Below, one piece after another: positions 1 through 8,418 of a stretch of 64,000 nucleotides of DNA; position 1 is the first letter of the stretch, and the number at the start of each line of letters is the position of its first letter. A program made the translations under genes and the position numbers. The notes below the pieces were generated by a model. That model did no database searches, had not been told where the DNA came from, and was given only the letters and a program-made list of their open reading frames with translations. Source of the DNA: Mycobacterium sp. PSTR-4-N (GTDB lineage: Bacteria > Actinomycetota > Actinomycetes > Mycobacteriales > Mycobacteriaceae); the NCBI RefSeq assembly GCF_022348085.1, contig NZ_JAKRFN010000002.1, positions 124,001 through 188,000 of the forward strand, in the 5' to 3' direction.

Positions 1-55
1 AGCAGACGCGAACTCGAGCTTTCTGGGGCCTCCTCAGCTCGAGTTCACGTCTGCT
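1..55 (-). terminator. Long hairpin, TRIT-like terminator of the echA6-ctpE-toxin operon
   Basis: Bases 1-19 and 37-55 form a 19-bp inverted repeat with one mismatch. In minus-strand RNA that mismatch becomes a G-U pair, whereas in plus-strand RNA it is C-A, so the stem favours the strand of the adjacent toxin gene, which stops at 83. The minus-strand arm starts with GCGAGCAGACG, which resembles the abundant mycobacterial TRIT hairpins as I remember them. Whether a U-tract follows cannot be seen because the window ends. Confidence 0.6.
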
Positions 56-82
56 CGCCGGCAGAACTCTCGCGGCAAGAAC

Positions 83-553
83 TCAGGAGGGCGCGAACAC
101 GGCCTTGAAGCGGTTCAGCGACTCCTGGATGTCGCTCTGCAGCGCGCTGGCCACCACCATGCCGATGGGACCGAACAGCGCAGGCCCGCCCAGATGCACG
201 TCGAACTGCACGTTCGAGCCGACGGGAATGTCTGTGCCCGTGTCTGCGCGCGTGCCTGCGGCGGGCCGCACCTTGCCGATCAGCTTCACCTTGACCCCGC
301 CGCGCCCGACGCCGTTGAGCGTCATGGCCTCCGGCGGCTTGAAGTGCACGACCGTCCACGAGATGCGGTTGAGCATGCCTTTCACTTCGACGATCGAGTC
401 GAGTGTCGTGCCCTTGTCGATGGTGTCGGGCAGCGGCGAGCGCCACATCCGGTGGATGGACAACCATTCCTTGAAGCGGGACAGATCCGACGCGCTCTCC
501 CACGCCTGTTCGGGCGGCAGAGGCACGTCGACGGACACCGAGAGCTTTGCCAT
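83..553 (-). CDS. SRPBCC-family protein, Rv0910-type toxin
   Basis: This 156-residue protein has the pattern of the SRPBCC (START-like) hydrophobic-pocket fold. It begins with a strand of the type seen in polyketide cyclase-like proteins (MAKLSVSVDVPLPPEQAWE), has a central Trp-rich strand, and ends in a long C-terminal helix around residues 130-154. Its M. tuberculosis counterpart Rv0910 is catalogued as the toxin of the Rv0909-Rv0910 pair, and the gene here lies 5 bases after the antitoxin-like gene. It is the last gene of a tight minus-strand run and a hairpin follows. The mode of toxicity cannot be deduced from sequence. A lipid- or ligand-binding role is an equally fair reading of the fold. 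Confidence 0.8.
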   Translation of the reverse strand: MAKLSVSVDVPLPPEQAWESASDLSRFKEWLSIHRMWRSPLPDTIDKGTTLDSIVEVKGMLNRISWTVVHFKPPEAMTLNGVGRGGVKVKLIGKVRPAAGTRADTGTDIPVGSNVQFDVHLGGPALFGPIGMVVASALQSDIQESLNRFKAVFAPS

Positions 554-558
554 CGGCG

Positions 559-816
559 TTACGACACCGGAGGCGCCGTCGGAGGCTCCTGCTGCGGCGG
601 AACCGGCGGCTTGGCCGTCCCGGGCTGACCGGGGGCGCCGGGCTGTCCGGTCTGGTCGCTGACGGCCTTCTTGGCGGCGTCCTGCACCTTGTCGACAGTC
701 GAGGCGTACTTGCCCTGCGTCTTCTTGTCCACGAGGTCACCGGCCTTGTCGATCACGGTGTCCACTTTGTCGGCGTTCTTGGAGAGAAGATCTTTCGCCT
801 TGTCCAAAAATCCCAT
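559..816 (-). CDS. Rv0909-type antitoxin-like small protein
   Basis: The predicted product is 85 residues. The first 50 are rich in Lys, Asp and Ala with amphipathic helix spacing ([18 protein letters not shown]). The last 30 are almost all Pro, Gln, Gly and Thr and probably disordered. The start chosen is the ATG at 816, because the reading frame above it is not protein-like and this start gives the usual [10 protein letters not shown] beginning. It begins 10 bases after the ctpE stop and is followed 5 bases later by the SRPBCC toxin-like gene. Antitoxin function rests on similarity to Rv0909. The N-terminal part also recalls antitoxin/stress proteins annotated as Rv0909-like in other actinobacteria. 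Confidence 0.75.
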   Translation of the reverse strand: MGFLDKAKDLLSKNADKVDTVIDKAGDLVDKKTQGKYASTVDKVQDAAKKAVSDQTGQPGAPGQPGTAKPPVPPQQEPPTAPPVS

Positions 817-826
817 GCCCCCGACT

Positions 827-3205
827 TTACCGTTCTGGCGAACGCCACAGCCTGCGGGTTTCACCGAGGAGCCTGCCCTGCACCCACCAGATCACCTCCA
901 CGGCCGCCGCCCCGAGCAGCCCGATGACCAGCGCCGTCGAGGTGGTCGCCAGGTTCGTCGGATCGAGCAGGAACACCTTCTGCGCCACCGGCAGGCTGAA
1001 GATCAGCACATAGGCCAGCGCGGACGCGACAACCAGGGCGACCCGCCACCACTCATAGGGTCGGGCCACCACCGCGAGCACCCACAGCGCCGACACCAAC
1101 AGAGTGATCAGCGCCGCGGTCGAGGCCTGCGTCTGCTCGACCGCGGTGGCGGCGCGCCCCTGGTAGGCCAACAGGTAGGACACGAACGTCGCCAGGCCCA
1201 CCACCACACCCGAGGGAAGCGCGGCGGTCATCACCCGGCGCACGAACCCGGAGTGAGCGCGCTCGGCATTGGGCGCCAACGACAGGATGAACGCCGGCAC
1301 ACCGATCGTGAACCAGGCGGCGATGGTGACGTGGATCGGCTGGAACGGGAACAGGAGCGGATCGGTGCCGAAGATCTTCGCCGACAGACCCGCGACCCCG
1401 ACCAGGACCGCGAGCAGCACCGAATAGACGGTCTTGGTGAGGAACAGGTTGGAGACCCGCTCGATGTTGCCGATCACCCGCCTGCCCTCGCCCACGACGT
1501 AGGGCAGGGTGGCGAACTTGTTGTCCAGCAACACGATCTGAGCAACTGCGCGGGACGCCGAACTCCCCGATCCCATCGCCACGCCGATGTCGGCGTCCTT
1601 GAGGGCCAGCACGTCGTTGACGCCGTCGCCGGTCATCGCGACGGTGTGGCCGCGCGACTGCAGGGCGTGCACCATCGCCCGCTTCTGGTCGGGCCGCACC
1701 CGGCCGAACGTCGTGCATTCCTCCAAGGTCTCGGCCAGGCGATCGGGTTCGGTAGGCAACCGGCGCGCATCCATCGTCTCACCCGCGAGACCGAGGGAGG
1801 CCGCCACCGCACCCACCGACACCGCGTTGTCCCCGGAGATCACCTTCACCGAAACCCGTTGCGAGGCGAAGTATTCGAGGGTGTCGCGAGCGTCAGGCCG
1901 CACCCGCTGCTCCAGTACGACCAACGCCGCCGGGGTGACCGGGCCCGGAGCCTGCGGATCGTCGACCGGTACGTCGGCCGACCCCAGCAGCAGCACGCGC
2001 AGACCCTGCGCACCGAGCCGCTCGGCCTGCGCGGCCGCCGACGACGTCGGGTCGAGCAGCACGTCCGGCGCACCGATCACCCAGTTACCGTGCTCCCCGT
2101 ACGACGCCCCGCTCCACTTGGTGGCCGACTTGAAGGGTGCGGTGGCGGTGGCCGTCCAGCCCGGCGGCATGCGGTACGCCTCGGCGATCGCGGCCATGCT
2201 GGCGTTGGGCCTGGCGTCATCGGCCGCGAGCTGGGCGAGCACGTCGGCGAAAGCGCTACCGTCCAGCGGCTCGACCTCGCTGACCCGCATCCCGTTCTCG
2301 GTGAGCGTGCCGGTCTTGTCCGCGCACACCACGTCCACCCGGGCCAGCCCCTCGATGGCGGGTAGCTCGTTGACCAGACACTGCCTCCGCCCCAGTCGGA
2401 CCACGCCGACGGCGAACGCGATCGAGGTCATCAGCACCAGGCCCTCGGGCACCATCGGCACCAGCGCGCCGACCATGCGCAGGACGGATTCCCGCCAGCC
2501 CGCATCGGTGGTGAACAACTGGGTGTAGATGGTCAGCGCCCCCGCCGGCACCAGCAGGTAGGTGATGAACTGCAGGATCCTGTTGATGCCGCTGCGCAGT
2601 TCGGACTTCACCAACGTGAACTTGCTGGCCTCCTCGGCGAGCTTGGCGGCGTAGGCCTCCCGGCCCACCTTGGTGGCGCGGTAGACCCCGCTGCCCGCCA
2701 CCACGAAGCTGCCCGACATCACGTGATCGCCGGAATTCTTGGTGATCGCATCCGCTTCTCCGGTCAGCAGCGACTCGTCCACCTCCAGGTTCGCCGCGTC
2801 GACGACGTCACCGTCGACGATGATCTGGTCCCCCGGGCCGAGCTCGATGAGATCGTCCAGCACCACCTCGCTCGGCTGCCGCGGCGCGGTACCGGACTGC
2901 CTGCGCACCAACGGTTTCGCCTGACCGACGATCGCGAGCCTGTCCAGGGTGCGCTTGGCCCGCAGCTCCTGGATCATGCCGATTCCACTGTTGGCGATGA
3001 TCAGCAGACCGAACGCCCCGTTGATCACCGACCCGGTGGCGAGCACGATGACGAGCAGCACCCCGAGTATGGCGTTGATGCGGGTGAACACGTTGCCGCG
3101 CACGATCTCCGACACGCTGCGTGCGGCGCGCGTCGGGACGTCATTGGTCTTGCCCTCGGCAACTCGCCGGGCGACCTCGGCATCCGACAGGCCCGCGGCG
3201 GTCAC
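827..3205 (-). CDS. ctpE: Cation-transporting P-type ATPase, CtpE family (calcium)
   Basis: At 792 residues this is a complete P-type ATPase of the plasma membrane. The TGE actuator motif is at 148-150, VPEGL in the fourth membrane helix at 252-256, the phosphorylated Asp of DKTGT at 296, and the hinge TGDGVND at 525-531. Six membrane helices follow at the C-terminus. No heavy-metal-binding N-terminal domain or CPx motif is present, which separates it from copper and zinc pumps. M. smegmatis CtpE has been reported to take up calcium. The start is a GTG at 3205 that overlaps the stop of the upstream lipoprotein gene (GTGA), so the two are probably translationally coupled. Confidence 0.93.
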   Translation of the reverse strand: MTAAGLSDAEVARRVAEGKTNDVPTRAARSVSEIVRGNVFTRINAILGVLLVIVLATGSVINGAFGLLIIANSGIGMIQELRAKRTLDRLAIVGQAKPLVRRQSGTAPRQPSEVVLDDLIELGPGDQIIVDGDVVDAANLEVDESLLTGEADAITKNSGDHVMSGSFVVAGSGVYRATKVGREAYAAKLAEEASKFTLVKSELRSGINRILQFITYLLVPAGALTIYTQLFTTDAGWRESVLRMVGALVPMVPEGLVLMTSIAFAVGVVRLGRRQCLVNELPAIEGLARVDVVCADKTGTLTENGMRVSEVEPLDGSAFADVLAQLAADDARPNASMAAIAEAYRMPPGWTATATAPFKSATKWSGASYGEHGNWVIGAPDVLLDPTSSAAAQAERLGAQGLRVLLLGSADVPVDDPQAPGPVTPAALVVLEQRVRPDARDTLEYFASQRVSVKVISGDNAVSVGAVAASLGLAGETMDARRLPTEPDRLAETLEECTTFGRVRPDQKRAMVHALQSRGHTVAMTGDGVNDVLALKDADIGVAMGSGSSASRAVAQIVLLDNKFATLPYVVGEGRRVIGNIERVSNLFLTKTVYSVLLAVLVGVAGLSAKIFGTDPLLFPFQPIHVTIAAWFTIGVPAFILSLAPNAERAHSGFVRRVMTAALPSGVVVGLATFVSYLLAYQGRAATAVEQTQASTAALITLLVSALWVLAVVARPYEWWRVALVVASALAYVLIFSLPVAQKVFLLDPTNLATTSTALVIGLLGAAAVEVIWWVQGRLLGETRRLWRSPER

Positions 3206-4785
3206 CGCGTGAACACTCCCTTGCCCTCGGAGTTGTAGTAGTCCAGCGTCAGGCGGGGCCCGTCGAACGTCGCCGATGCGACCGTGCCGGGCGGCGCGTT
3301 CTCGGTGATGAAGTCGTAGGCGAATGTGTTGCCGTCCCAGTGTCGCAGCGGCACATCGAGATTCGCTCCGATCCGAAGCCGTAGGGCACCGTCGACCTCG
3401 GTCACGGTGGCGGGGCCCCAGAAGTCGTTGCGATACGTCCCCAGATAGTTCGACAGCGGCGCCGCGGGCGCCGGCGCGGCAGGTGGCTGCTTGCCGGACA
3501 GGGAACCTGTCGGTGCATCGATCTGCGCGAAGGCCTTGGCGTAGAGAGTGCGCCAGTCTTCGTGGATCTCACCGAACTGCACCAGATCGGCGAACTCGGC
3601 GGTCAGTGTCTCCGGCACCCCGGTCGGCGTCGCGTTGGTGAGCGCGACGATCGCGACGTCGGCCGACGGCAGGATCAGGATGTTCGATCCGGCACCCAAC
3701 TCGAACGCGCCGGAGTGACTCAGTTCGGTGCGTGCCGCCGATGTGGTGCCGACGTTGAACCCGAATCCGTAGAAGCCCGTGCGCATCGCGGGTTCGGTGG
3801 CCGGGCTGGACACCGACTGCGGAGTCAGCGCCGGCAGCAGCGCCGCCGGGTCGATCACAGCCCGGCCCTGGAAGGTCCCGTTGCCCAGCACCATGGCCAG
3901 CCAATGCGTCATGTCCGTCACCGAGGCGCTGGCACCGCCGGCGGGGGCCTGCGCGTCGGCGTCCCGGACGAACTGCGGCCGATAGGTGCCGTCGATGCGA
4001 ATGTGGCCCACCGCGCGATCGGGGCGGCGGGCGTAGTCGGCGAACCGGAAGCTGGCCGTCGTCATGCCGAGCGGACGGAACAGGACGTCGGTGGCGAGGT
4101 CCTCCCACGGCTTGCTCGCCGCCGCGGCTGTCGCCTCCGCACCGGCGGTGAATCCGAAGTTGGTGTAGGCGTAGGAGATCCGAAACGGATCGAGTGGATA
4201 GTCGCGCAGTTTCTCCAGGACCTGCCTGCGGTCGTAGCCGAGATCCTCGAGCAGGTCACCGGCGTGGTCGGGCAGCCCGGAGCGGTGCGACATCATGTCC
4301 CCGATCGAGACCATCGGGGTGACGGCCGGATCGGCGAGCGCGAACCACGGCAGCTTCGACACGACCGGGGTGTTCCAGTCGACGGTCTTCGCGCCGACCT
4401 CGTGGGCCACCACCGACGCCGACAGCGATTTCGACACCGAGGCGAGCTGGAACACGGTGTCCGAGCCGACCGCGTTGTCGGCGCCGTCGGGTCTGGTGAG
4501 ATCTTTCTTGCCGAAACCTCTGGCGTACACGGTCTTTCCACCATGCACCACAGCGACGGCCATCCCGGGAATGCCGGAGGATCTCATCAGCTCCTCGGCG
4601 AGCCCGTCGAGCTGGGCCACTGCGCCTTCGACCGCGTCGGCGGGCAGCGGCATCGCCGGCACCAACGGCGGAGGCGTGTCGGCGTTCAGGCTCGGCGGAG
4701 CTGCCGACGTCGTCGTATTCGACGAGGGTGCGGCGCCGCAGCCGGCAGCCAGCAGGGACAGCACGGCGAGCACGGCCAGTTTCAT
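3202..4785 (-). CDS. Serine hydrolase lipoprotein, beta-lactamase class C fold (Rv0907-type)
   Basis: This 527-residue protein is likely exported and lipidated, since it has a short hydrophobic signal ending in the lipobox LAAGC with Cys16. A Thr/Pro/Ala-rich linker follows. The serine-hydrolase domain contains SxxK at Ser116-Lys119, YTN at 207-209 and a later HSG triad motif. The C-terminal 100 residues match the DUF3471 domain often attached to such enzymes. The ATG at 4785 was chosen because it gives the signal peptide directly. The substrate is unknown; peptidoglycan or ester hydrolysis is typical of the family. The gene lies 28 bases after the metallo-beta-lactamase-fold gene and overlaps ctpE. 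Confidence 0.88.
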   Translation of the reverse strand: MKLAVLAVLSLLAAGCGAAPSSNTTTSAAPPSLNADTPPPLVPAMPLPADAVEGAVAQLDGLAEELMRSSGIPGMAVAVVHGGKTVYARGFGKKDLTRPDGADNAVGSDTVFQLASVSKSLSASVVAHEVGAKTVDWNTPVVSKLPWFALADPAVTPMVSIGDMMSHRSGLPDHAGDLLEDLGYDRRQVLEKLRDYPLDPFRISYAYTNFGFTAGAEATAAAASKPWEDLATDVLFRPLGMTTASFRFADYARRPDRAVGHIRIDGTYRPQFVRDADAQAPAGGASASVTDMTHWLAMVLGNGTFQGRAVIDPAALLPALTPQSVSSPATEPAMRTGFYGFGFNVGTTSAARTELSHSGAFELGAGSNILILPSADVAIVALTNATPTGVPETLTAEFADLVQFGEIHEDWRTLYAKAFAQIDAPTGSLSGKQPPAAPAPAAPLSNYLGTYRNDFWGPATVTEVDGALRLRIGANLDVPLRHWDGNTFAYDFITENAPPGTVASATFDGPRLTLDYYNSEGKGVFTR

Positions 4786-4813
4786 GATCGAAACGGTAAC
4801 CCGCGGCTGGTCG

Positions 4814-5920
4814 TTACAGCCGCCACCAGGGGTCGAACGTCGAGTCGCGGTCCACCCGGCCACCCGGGATGGGGACCGCGATCCGGACGCCTTCGGCGTC
4901 GGCAGCCACCACCAGCCGTTCGGCCGGCTCGGCCCAGGGGTGCGGCGCCAGCCGGAACGTCGCCCAATGGATCGGCATCATCAGTCCGCCGTCGGTCATG
5001 TCGAGGTGGGCGCGCACCGCGTCTTCGGGGTTCATGTGGATGTCGGAGAAGGCCGGGTGGTAGGCGCCGATCGGCAGCAGGGTCAGGTCGAACGGCCCGA
5101 ACTCGGCACCGATCTCGGCGAAACTCTTCGTGTATCCGGTGTCACCGCCGAAGAACGCTCGGTGCTGGGGCCCCATCACCACCCACGACGCCCACAGCGT
5201 GGTGTCGCGGGTGAACAGCCGGCCGGAGAAGTGCCGGGCCGGGGTGCAGACCAGCGTGAGGTCCCCGATGCGGTGCGATTCGTACCAGTCGAGCTCGACG
5301 ATGCGGCTCTCCGGGATGCCCCACTTCCGCAGATGCGCCCCGATGCCCAGCGGCACCAGGAACGGGGCCCGCTGGCTGTGCGTGAGCGCGATGACGGTGT
5401 CGATGTCGAGATGGTCGTAGTGGTCGTGGCTGATGATGATCGCGTCGACCGCGGGCAGCGCCTCGATCAGCAGCGGGATCTCGTGCATGCGCTCCGGACC
5501 GACGGCGCGCGACGGTGAGCACCGTCGGCTCCACACCGGGTCGGCCAGCACGCGGTAGCCGTCCACCTCGATCAGCGAGCTGGAGTGGCCGTACCAACTC
5601 GCCGCGACGGTCTGCGCGTCCGGATGCACCTTCGGCGGATCGGCGATCGGGATGGGCCCCGGCGGCTTGCCCTTGGAGCCGGCATTGGCCAGGTCGCGCA
5701 GCAGCGTGCGCTGCGCCTCCCGGTCCACCGTCATGCCGGACGGGGGCTCCAGATTGACGAACTTGCCGTCGCGGTACTGCGGGGAGCGCCGGGCCACCGG
5801 AGCGATCTCGGCGGGTGTGGCGCCCAACGAGGCCGAGGTGCCCTGCAGCGCCCGCAGTACCCAGCCGGCACCGAGCAGGGAGGCCGTCCCGAAGCCGAAG
5901 CGCAGCGCCGTGGAGAACAT
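4814..5920 (-). CDS. Metallo-beta-lactamase-fold hydrolase, Rv0906/NAPE-PLD-like
   Basis: The 368-residue product has the zinc-binding signature HDHYDH at residues 165-170, followed by further His and Asp ligands in ARHFSGR and FFGGDTGY. This layout is that of the UlaG/NAPE-PLD branch of the superfamily rather than of true beta-lactamases. An N-terminal hydrophobic stretch at about residues 8-26 may anchor it in the membrane. The start at 5920 shares one base with the echA6 stop (TGATG), which indicates coupled translation. By analogy with NAPE-PLD a phosphodiester lipid could be the substrate, but this is inference. Confidence 0.87.
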   Translation of the reverse strand: MFSTALRFGFGTASLLGAGWVLRALQGTSASLGATPAEIAPVARRSPQYRDGKFVNLEPPSGMTVDREAQRTLLRDLANAGSKGKPPGPIPIADPPKVHPDAQTVAASWYGHSSSLIEVDGYRVLADPVWSRRCSPSRAVGPERMHEIPLLIEALPAVDAIIISHDHYDHLDIDTVIALTHSQRAPFLVPLGIGAHLRKWGIPESRIVELDWYESHRIGDLTLVCTPARHFSGRLFTRDTTLWASWVVMGPQHRAFFGGDTGYTKSFAEIGAEFGPFDLTLLPIGAYHPAFSDIHMNPEDAVRAHLDMTDGGLMMPIHWATFRLAPHPWAEPAERLVVAADAEGVRIAVPIPGGRVDRDSTFDPWWRL

Positions 5921-6654
5921 CAGGCGCCCTGGAATTTCGGCGCGCGCTTCTCGATGCGGGCCACCTGCGCCTCGATGATGTCCTGACTCTTCCACGCCTT
6001 GTCGAACAGCTCCTGATGCGCGGGCCACGGGTCCTCGTAGGCACCGTCGTCGTTGAGCACCCGCTTGGCGTGCTGCAGCGCCAGCGGCGCGTAGCCCGCG
6101 ATCTCCTGGGCCCAGGCCTGGGCGTCGGCCAGCGTGCCGATCCGGTTGGCCATTCCGGTCTGCAACGCCGCCTCCGACGTCAGCCGCTCGGCGGCCAGCA
6201 GCATGCCGCGCGCGCGGCCGGCGCCCACGAGCGAGGTCAGCCGGCGGATGCTCCAGTTGTCCAGCGCTATGCCGTACTTGGCGACCGGGAACTGGAAGTA
6301 GGCCTCGGGCGCGACCACGCGCAGATCGCAGATCATCGACAGGATCACTCCGGCGCCGATGGCCGGGCCGTTCACCGCCCCGATGACGGGCAACGGCGCC
6401 CGGTCGATCGCCAGGTTCAGCGCCCGCGCCTTGTCCGGCAGCTCGTCGGCCACGCCCTGGCCGCCGGACAGATCGGCGCCGGAGCTGAACACATGGCCGG
6501 CGCCGGTGAGCACGATCGCGCGGACGTCCTCGCTGCCCGCTTTCTCGATCGCCTCGCGCAGACCGTCGACGAGTTCGGAGTTCAGGGCGTTGCGCCGCTC
6601 CGGACGCTGCATCTCCAGAGTCAGCACGTGGCCGTCACGGGTGGCTTCAATCAT
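5920..6654 (-). CDS. echA6: EchA6-type crotonase-fold protein
   Basis: The protein has 244 residues against 243 for M. tuberculosis EchA6, and sits in the same echA6-Rv0906-Rv0907-ctpE order. The crotonase oxyanion-hole segments [12 protein letters not shown] and NGPAIGAGV are present. Both Glu residues of canonical enoyl-CoA hydratase appear to be missing: the first is Val in FQFPVAKYG and the second is not found in the [10 protein letters not shown] segment. That fits EchA6, reported to bind acyl-CoA for mycolic acid synthesis without hydratase activity. It starts the six-gene minus-strand run and is divergent from accD3 across 25 bases. Confidence 0.88.
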   Translation of the reverse strand: MIEATRDGHVLTLEMQRPERRNALNSELVDGLREAIEKAGSEDVRAIVLTGAGHVFSSGADLSGGQGVADELPDKARALNLAIDRAPLPVIGAVNGPAIGAGVILSMICDLRVVAPEAYFQFPVAKYGIALDNWSIRRLTSLVGAGRARGMLLAAERLTSEAALQTGMANRIGTLADAQAWAQEIAGYAPLALQHAKRVLNDDGAYEDPWPAHQELFDKAWKSQDIIEAQVARIEKRAPKFQGA

Positions 6655-6679
6655 GGGCCCAGCCTATTAGCCTCGAGCT

Positions 6680-8152
6680 GTGAGCCGGATCCGCGCCCTC
6701 GAGCTGCGCGACGCCGTTCTCGACGACGAATCCTTCGTGAGCTGGGATTCCGCGCCTCTCGAGGTCCCGATGTCGGACGCCTACCGGCGCGAACTGACCG
6801 CTGCCGGCGCGGCGAGCGGTCTCGACGAGTCGGTGCTGACCGGGGAGGGCCGGGTGCTCGGCCGCCGCGTCGCGCTGGTCGTGTGCGAGTTCGACTTCCT
6901 GGCCGGGTCCATCGGCGTGGCCGCCGCGGAACGCATCGTCGCGGCGGTGCACCGGGCCACCGCCGAGCGGCTACCTCTGCTGGCCTCGCCCAGTTCGGGG
7001 GGCACCCGCATGCAGGAGGGCACCGTGGCCTTCCTGCAGATGGTCAAGATCACCGCCGCTGTGCAGCAGCACAAGCAGGCCCATCTGCCGTACCTGGTGT
7101 ACCTGCGGCACCCGACCACGGGCGGGGTGTTCGCATCGTGGGGCTCGCTGGGTCATGTCACCGCCGCCGAGCCGGGCGCGCTGATCGGGTTTCTCGGACC
7201 GCGCGTCTACGAGCACCTCTACGGCGAACCCTTCCCCGCGGGCGTACAGACCGCGGAGAACCTTCGCCGTCACGGCGTGGTCGACGCGGTGGTACCGCTC
7301 GACGTCCTGCGCGCGACCATCGACCGCACCCTGACCGTGGTGTCAGACCCGCCCGGCACCGCCCCACCGGCTCCCCAGCCCGAGACGCTGCCCGACGTGC
7401 CTGCCTGGGACTCGGTCGAGCTCTCCCGGCGTCCGGACCGGCCCGGGATCGGCGCGCTGCTGCGCCACGGCTCCACCGAACGGGTCCTGCTGTCCGGTAC
7501 GGGACAGGGCGAGGCCGCGACGACGGTGCTGGCGCTGGCGCGGTTCGGCGGCCAGCCCGCCGTCGTCCTCGGTCAGCAGCACATCGTCACCAGAGTGGTC
7601 GGCCCCGCTGCGCTTCGCGAGGCGCGGCGCGGCATGGCGCTGGCGGCAGGTCTGCAACTGCCCCTGGTGCTGGTGATCGACACCGCGGGCCCCGCGCTGT
7701 CGGTCGAGGCCGAGGAGGACGGTCTGGCCGGCGAGATCGCGCGCTGCCTGGCCGATCTGGTGATGCTGGACACCCCGACGCTGTCGATCCTGCTGGGGCA
7801 GGGCAGCGGCGGCCCCGCCCTGGCGATGGTGCCGGCCGATCGCGTGATCGCCGCGTTGCACGGCTGGCTCGCACCGTTACCGCCCGAGGGCGCGAGCGCG
7901 ATCGTGTACCGCGATGTCGACCACGCCCCGGAACTTGCTGCGGCACAGGGTATTCGATCCACCGACCTGCTGCGCAGCGGTATCGTCGACGCGATCGTGC
8001 CAGAACATCCCGATGCCGCCGACGAACCGCGCGCGTTCATCAGCCGGCTGTCGGACACCATCGCCGCCGAGCTGCACGCCTTGAGGACGGCGCCCGCCGA
8101 GCAGCGCCTCGCCGCCCGCATCGAACGCTATCGCCGCATCGGCCTGCCCTGA
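6680..8152 (+). CDS. accD3: Acyl-CoA carboxylase carboxyltransferase subunit AccD3
   Basis: This 490-residue protein carries both carboxyltransferase halves. The N-terminal half resembles the beta subunit, with SSGGTRMQEGT and the HPTTGGVFAS acyl-CoA loop. The C-terminal half is alpha-like and contains LVIDTAGP and GQGSGGPALAM. It transfers carboxyl from biotin to an acyl-CoA. No zinc finger or biotin domain is present, so it must use a partner biotinylated subunit encoded elsewhere. The start is a GTG at 6680. The position next to divergent echA6 is the M. tuberculosis arrangement (Rv0904c-Rv0905). Substrate specificity cannot be read from the sequence. Confidence 0.85.
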   Translation: MSRIRALELRDAVLDDESFVSWDSAPLEVPMSDAYRRELTAAGAASGLDESVLTGEGRVLGRRVALVVCEFDFLAGSIGVAAAERIVAAVHRATAERLPLLASPSSGGTRMQEGTVAFLQMVKITAAVQQHKQAHLPYLVYLRHPTTGGVFASWGSLGHVTAAEPGALIGFLGPRVYEHLYGEPFPAGVQTAENLRRHGVVDAVVPLDVLRATIDRTLTVVSDPPGTAPPAPQPETLPDVPAWDSVELSRRPDRPGIGALLRHGSTERVLLSGTGQGEAATTVLALARFGGQPAVVLGQQHIVTRVVGPAALREARRGMALAAGLQLPLVLVIDTAGPALSVEAEEDGLAGEIARCLADLVMLDTPTLSILLGQGSGGPALAMVPADRVIAALHGWLAPLPPEGASAIVYRDVDHAPELAAAQGIRSTDLLRSGIVDAIVPEHPDAADEPRAFISRLSDTIAAELHALRTAPAEQRLAARIERYRRIGLP

Positions 8153-8156
8153 GAGC

Positions 8157-8417
8157 TCACAGGAGCAGAGCGAACGCGCAGACCGCGACCTGCAGCACCA
8201 GCCCGCCCAACGCGAGCCACGCGGCCGGCCGCTTCCTGACCACCTGCGAGATCGTCACGGCCAGGGTGACCATGAGCATCGCGAACCCGCCGTAGCCCAA
8301 CACCGCACCATCGCCGTGGGAGAGGAACATCGCAGCGCGCCAACAGAAGGCCTGCAGGAGGAGCAGCACCACGGCACCGGCGAAATCCTTGAGCCGTCGA
8401 TCGTCGTCGCGGCTCAC
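8157..8417 (-). CDS. Small membrane protein linked to the YhgE/Pip gene
   Basis: The predicted product is 86 residues starting at a GTG at 8417, one base after the stop of the YhgE-like gene. A charged N-terminus (SRDDDRRLKD) is followed by three hydrophobic segments at about 12-32, 40-60 and 67-86, with a Lys/Arg loop between the second and third. No family was recognised. Its tight spacing suggests it belongs to the same transcript and perhaps the same membrane complex as the YhgE protein. Longer in-frame starts exist but read into the neighbour. Confidence 0.75.
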   Translation of the reverse strand: MSRDDDRRLKDFAGAVVLLLLQAFCWRAAMFLSHGDGAVLGYGGFAMLMVTLAVTISQVVRKRPAAWLALGGLVLQVAVCAFALLL

Positions 8418-8418
8418 G

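Noticed and set aside
5815..8295. 826-codon plus-strand frame across echA6 and accD3
   Set aside because: It overlaps genes with clear motifs in other frames and reads as Arg/Ala-rich filler.
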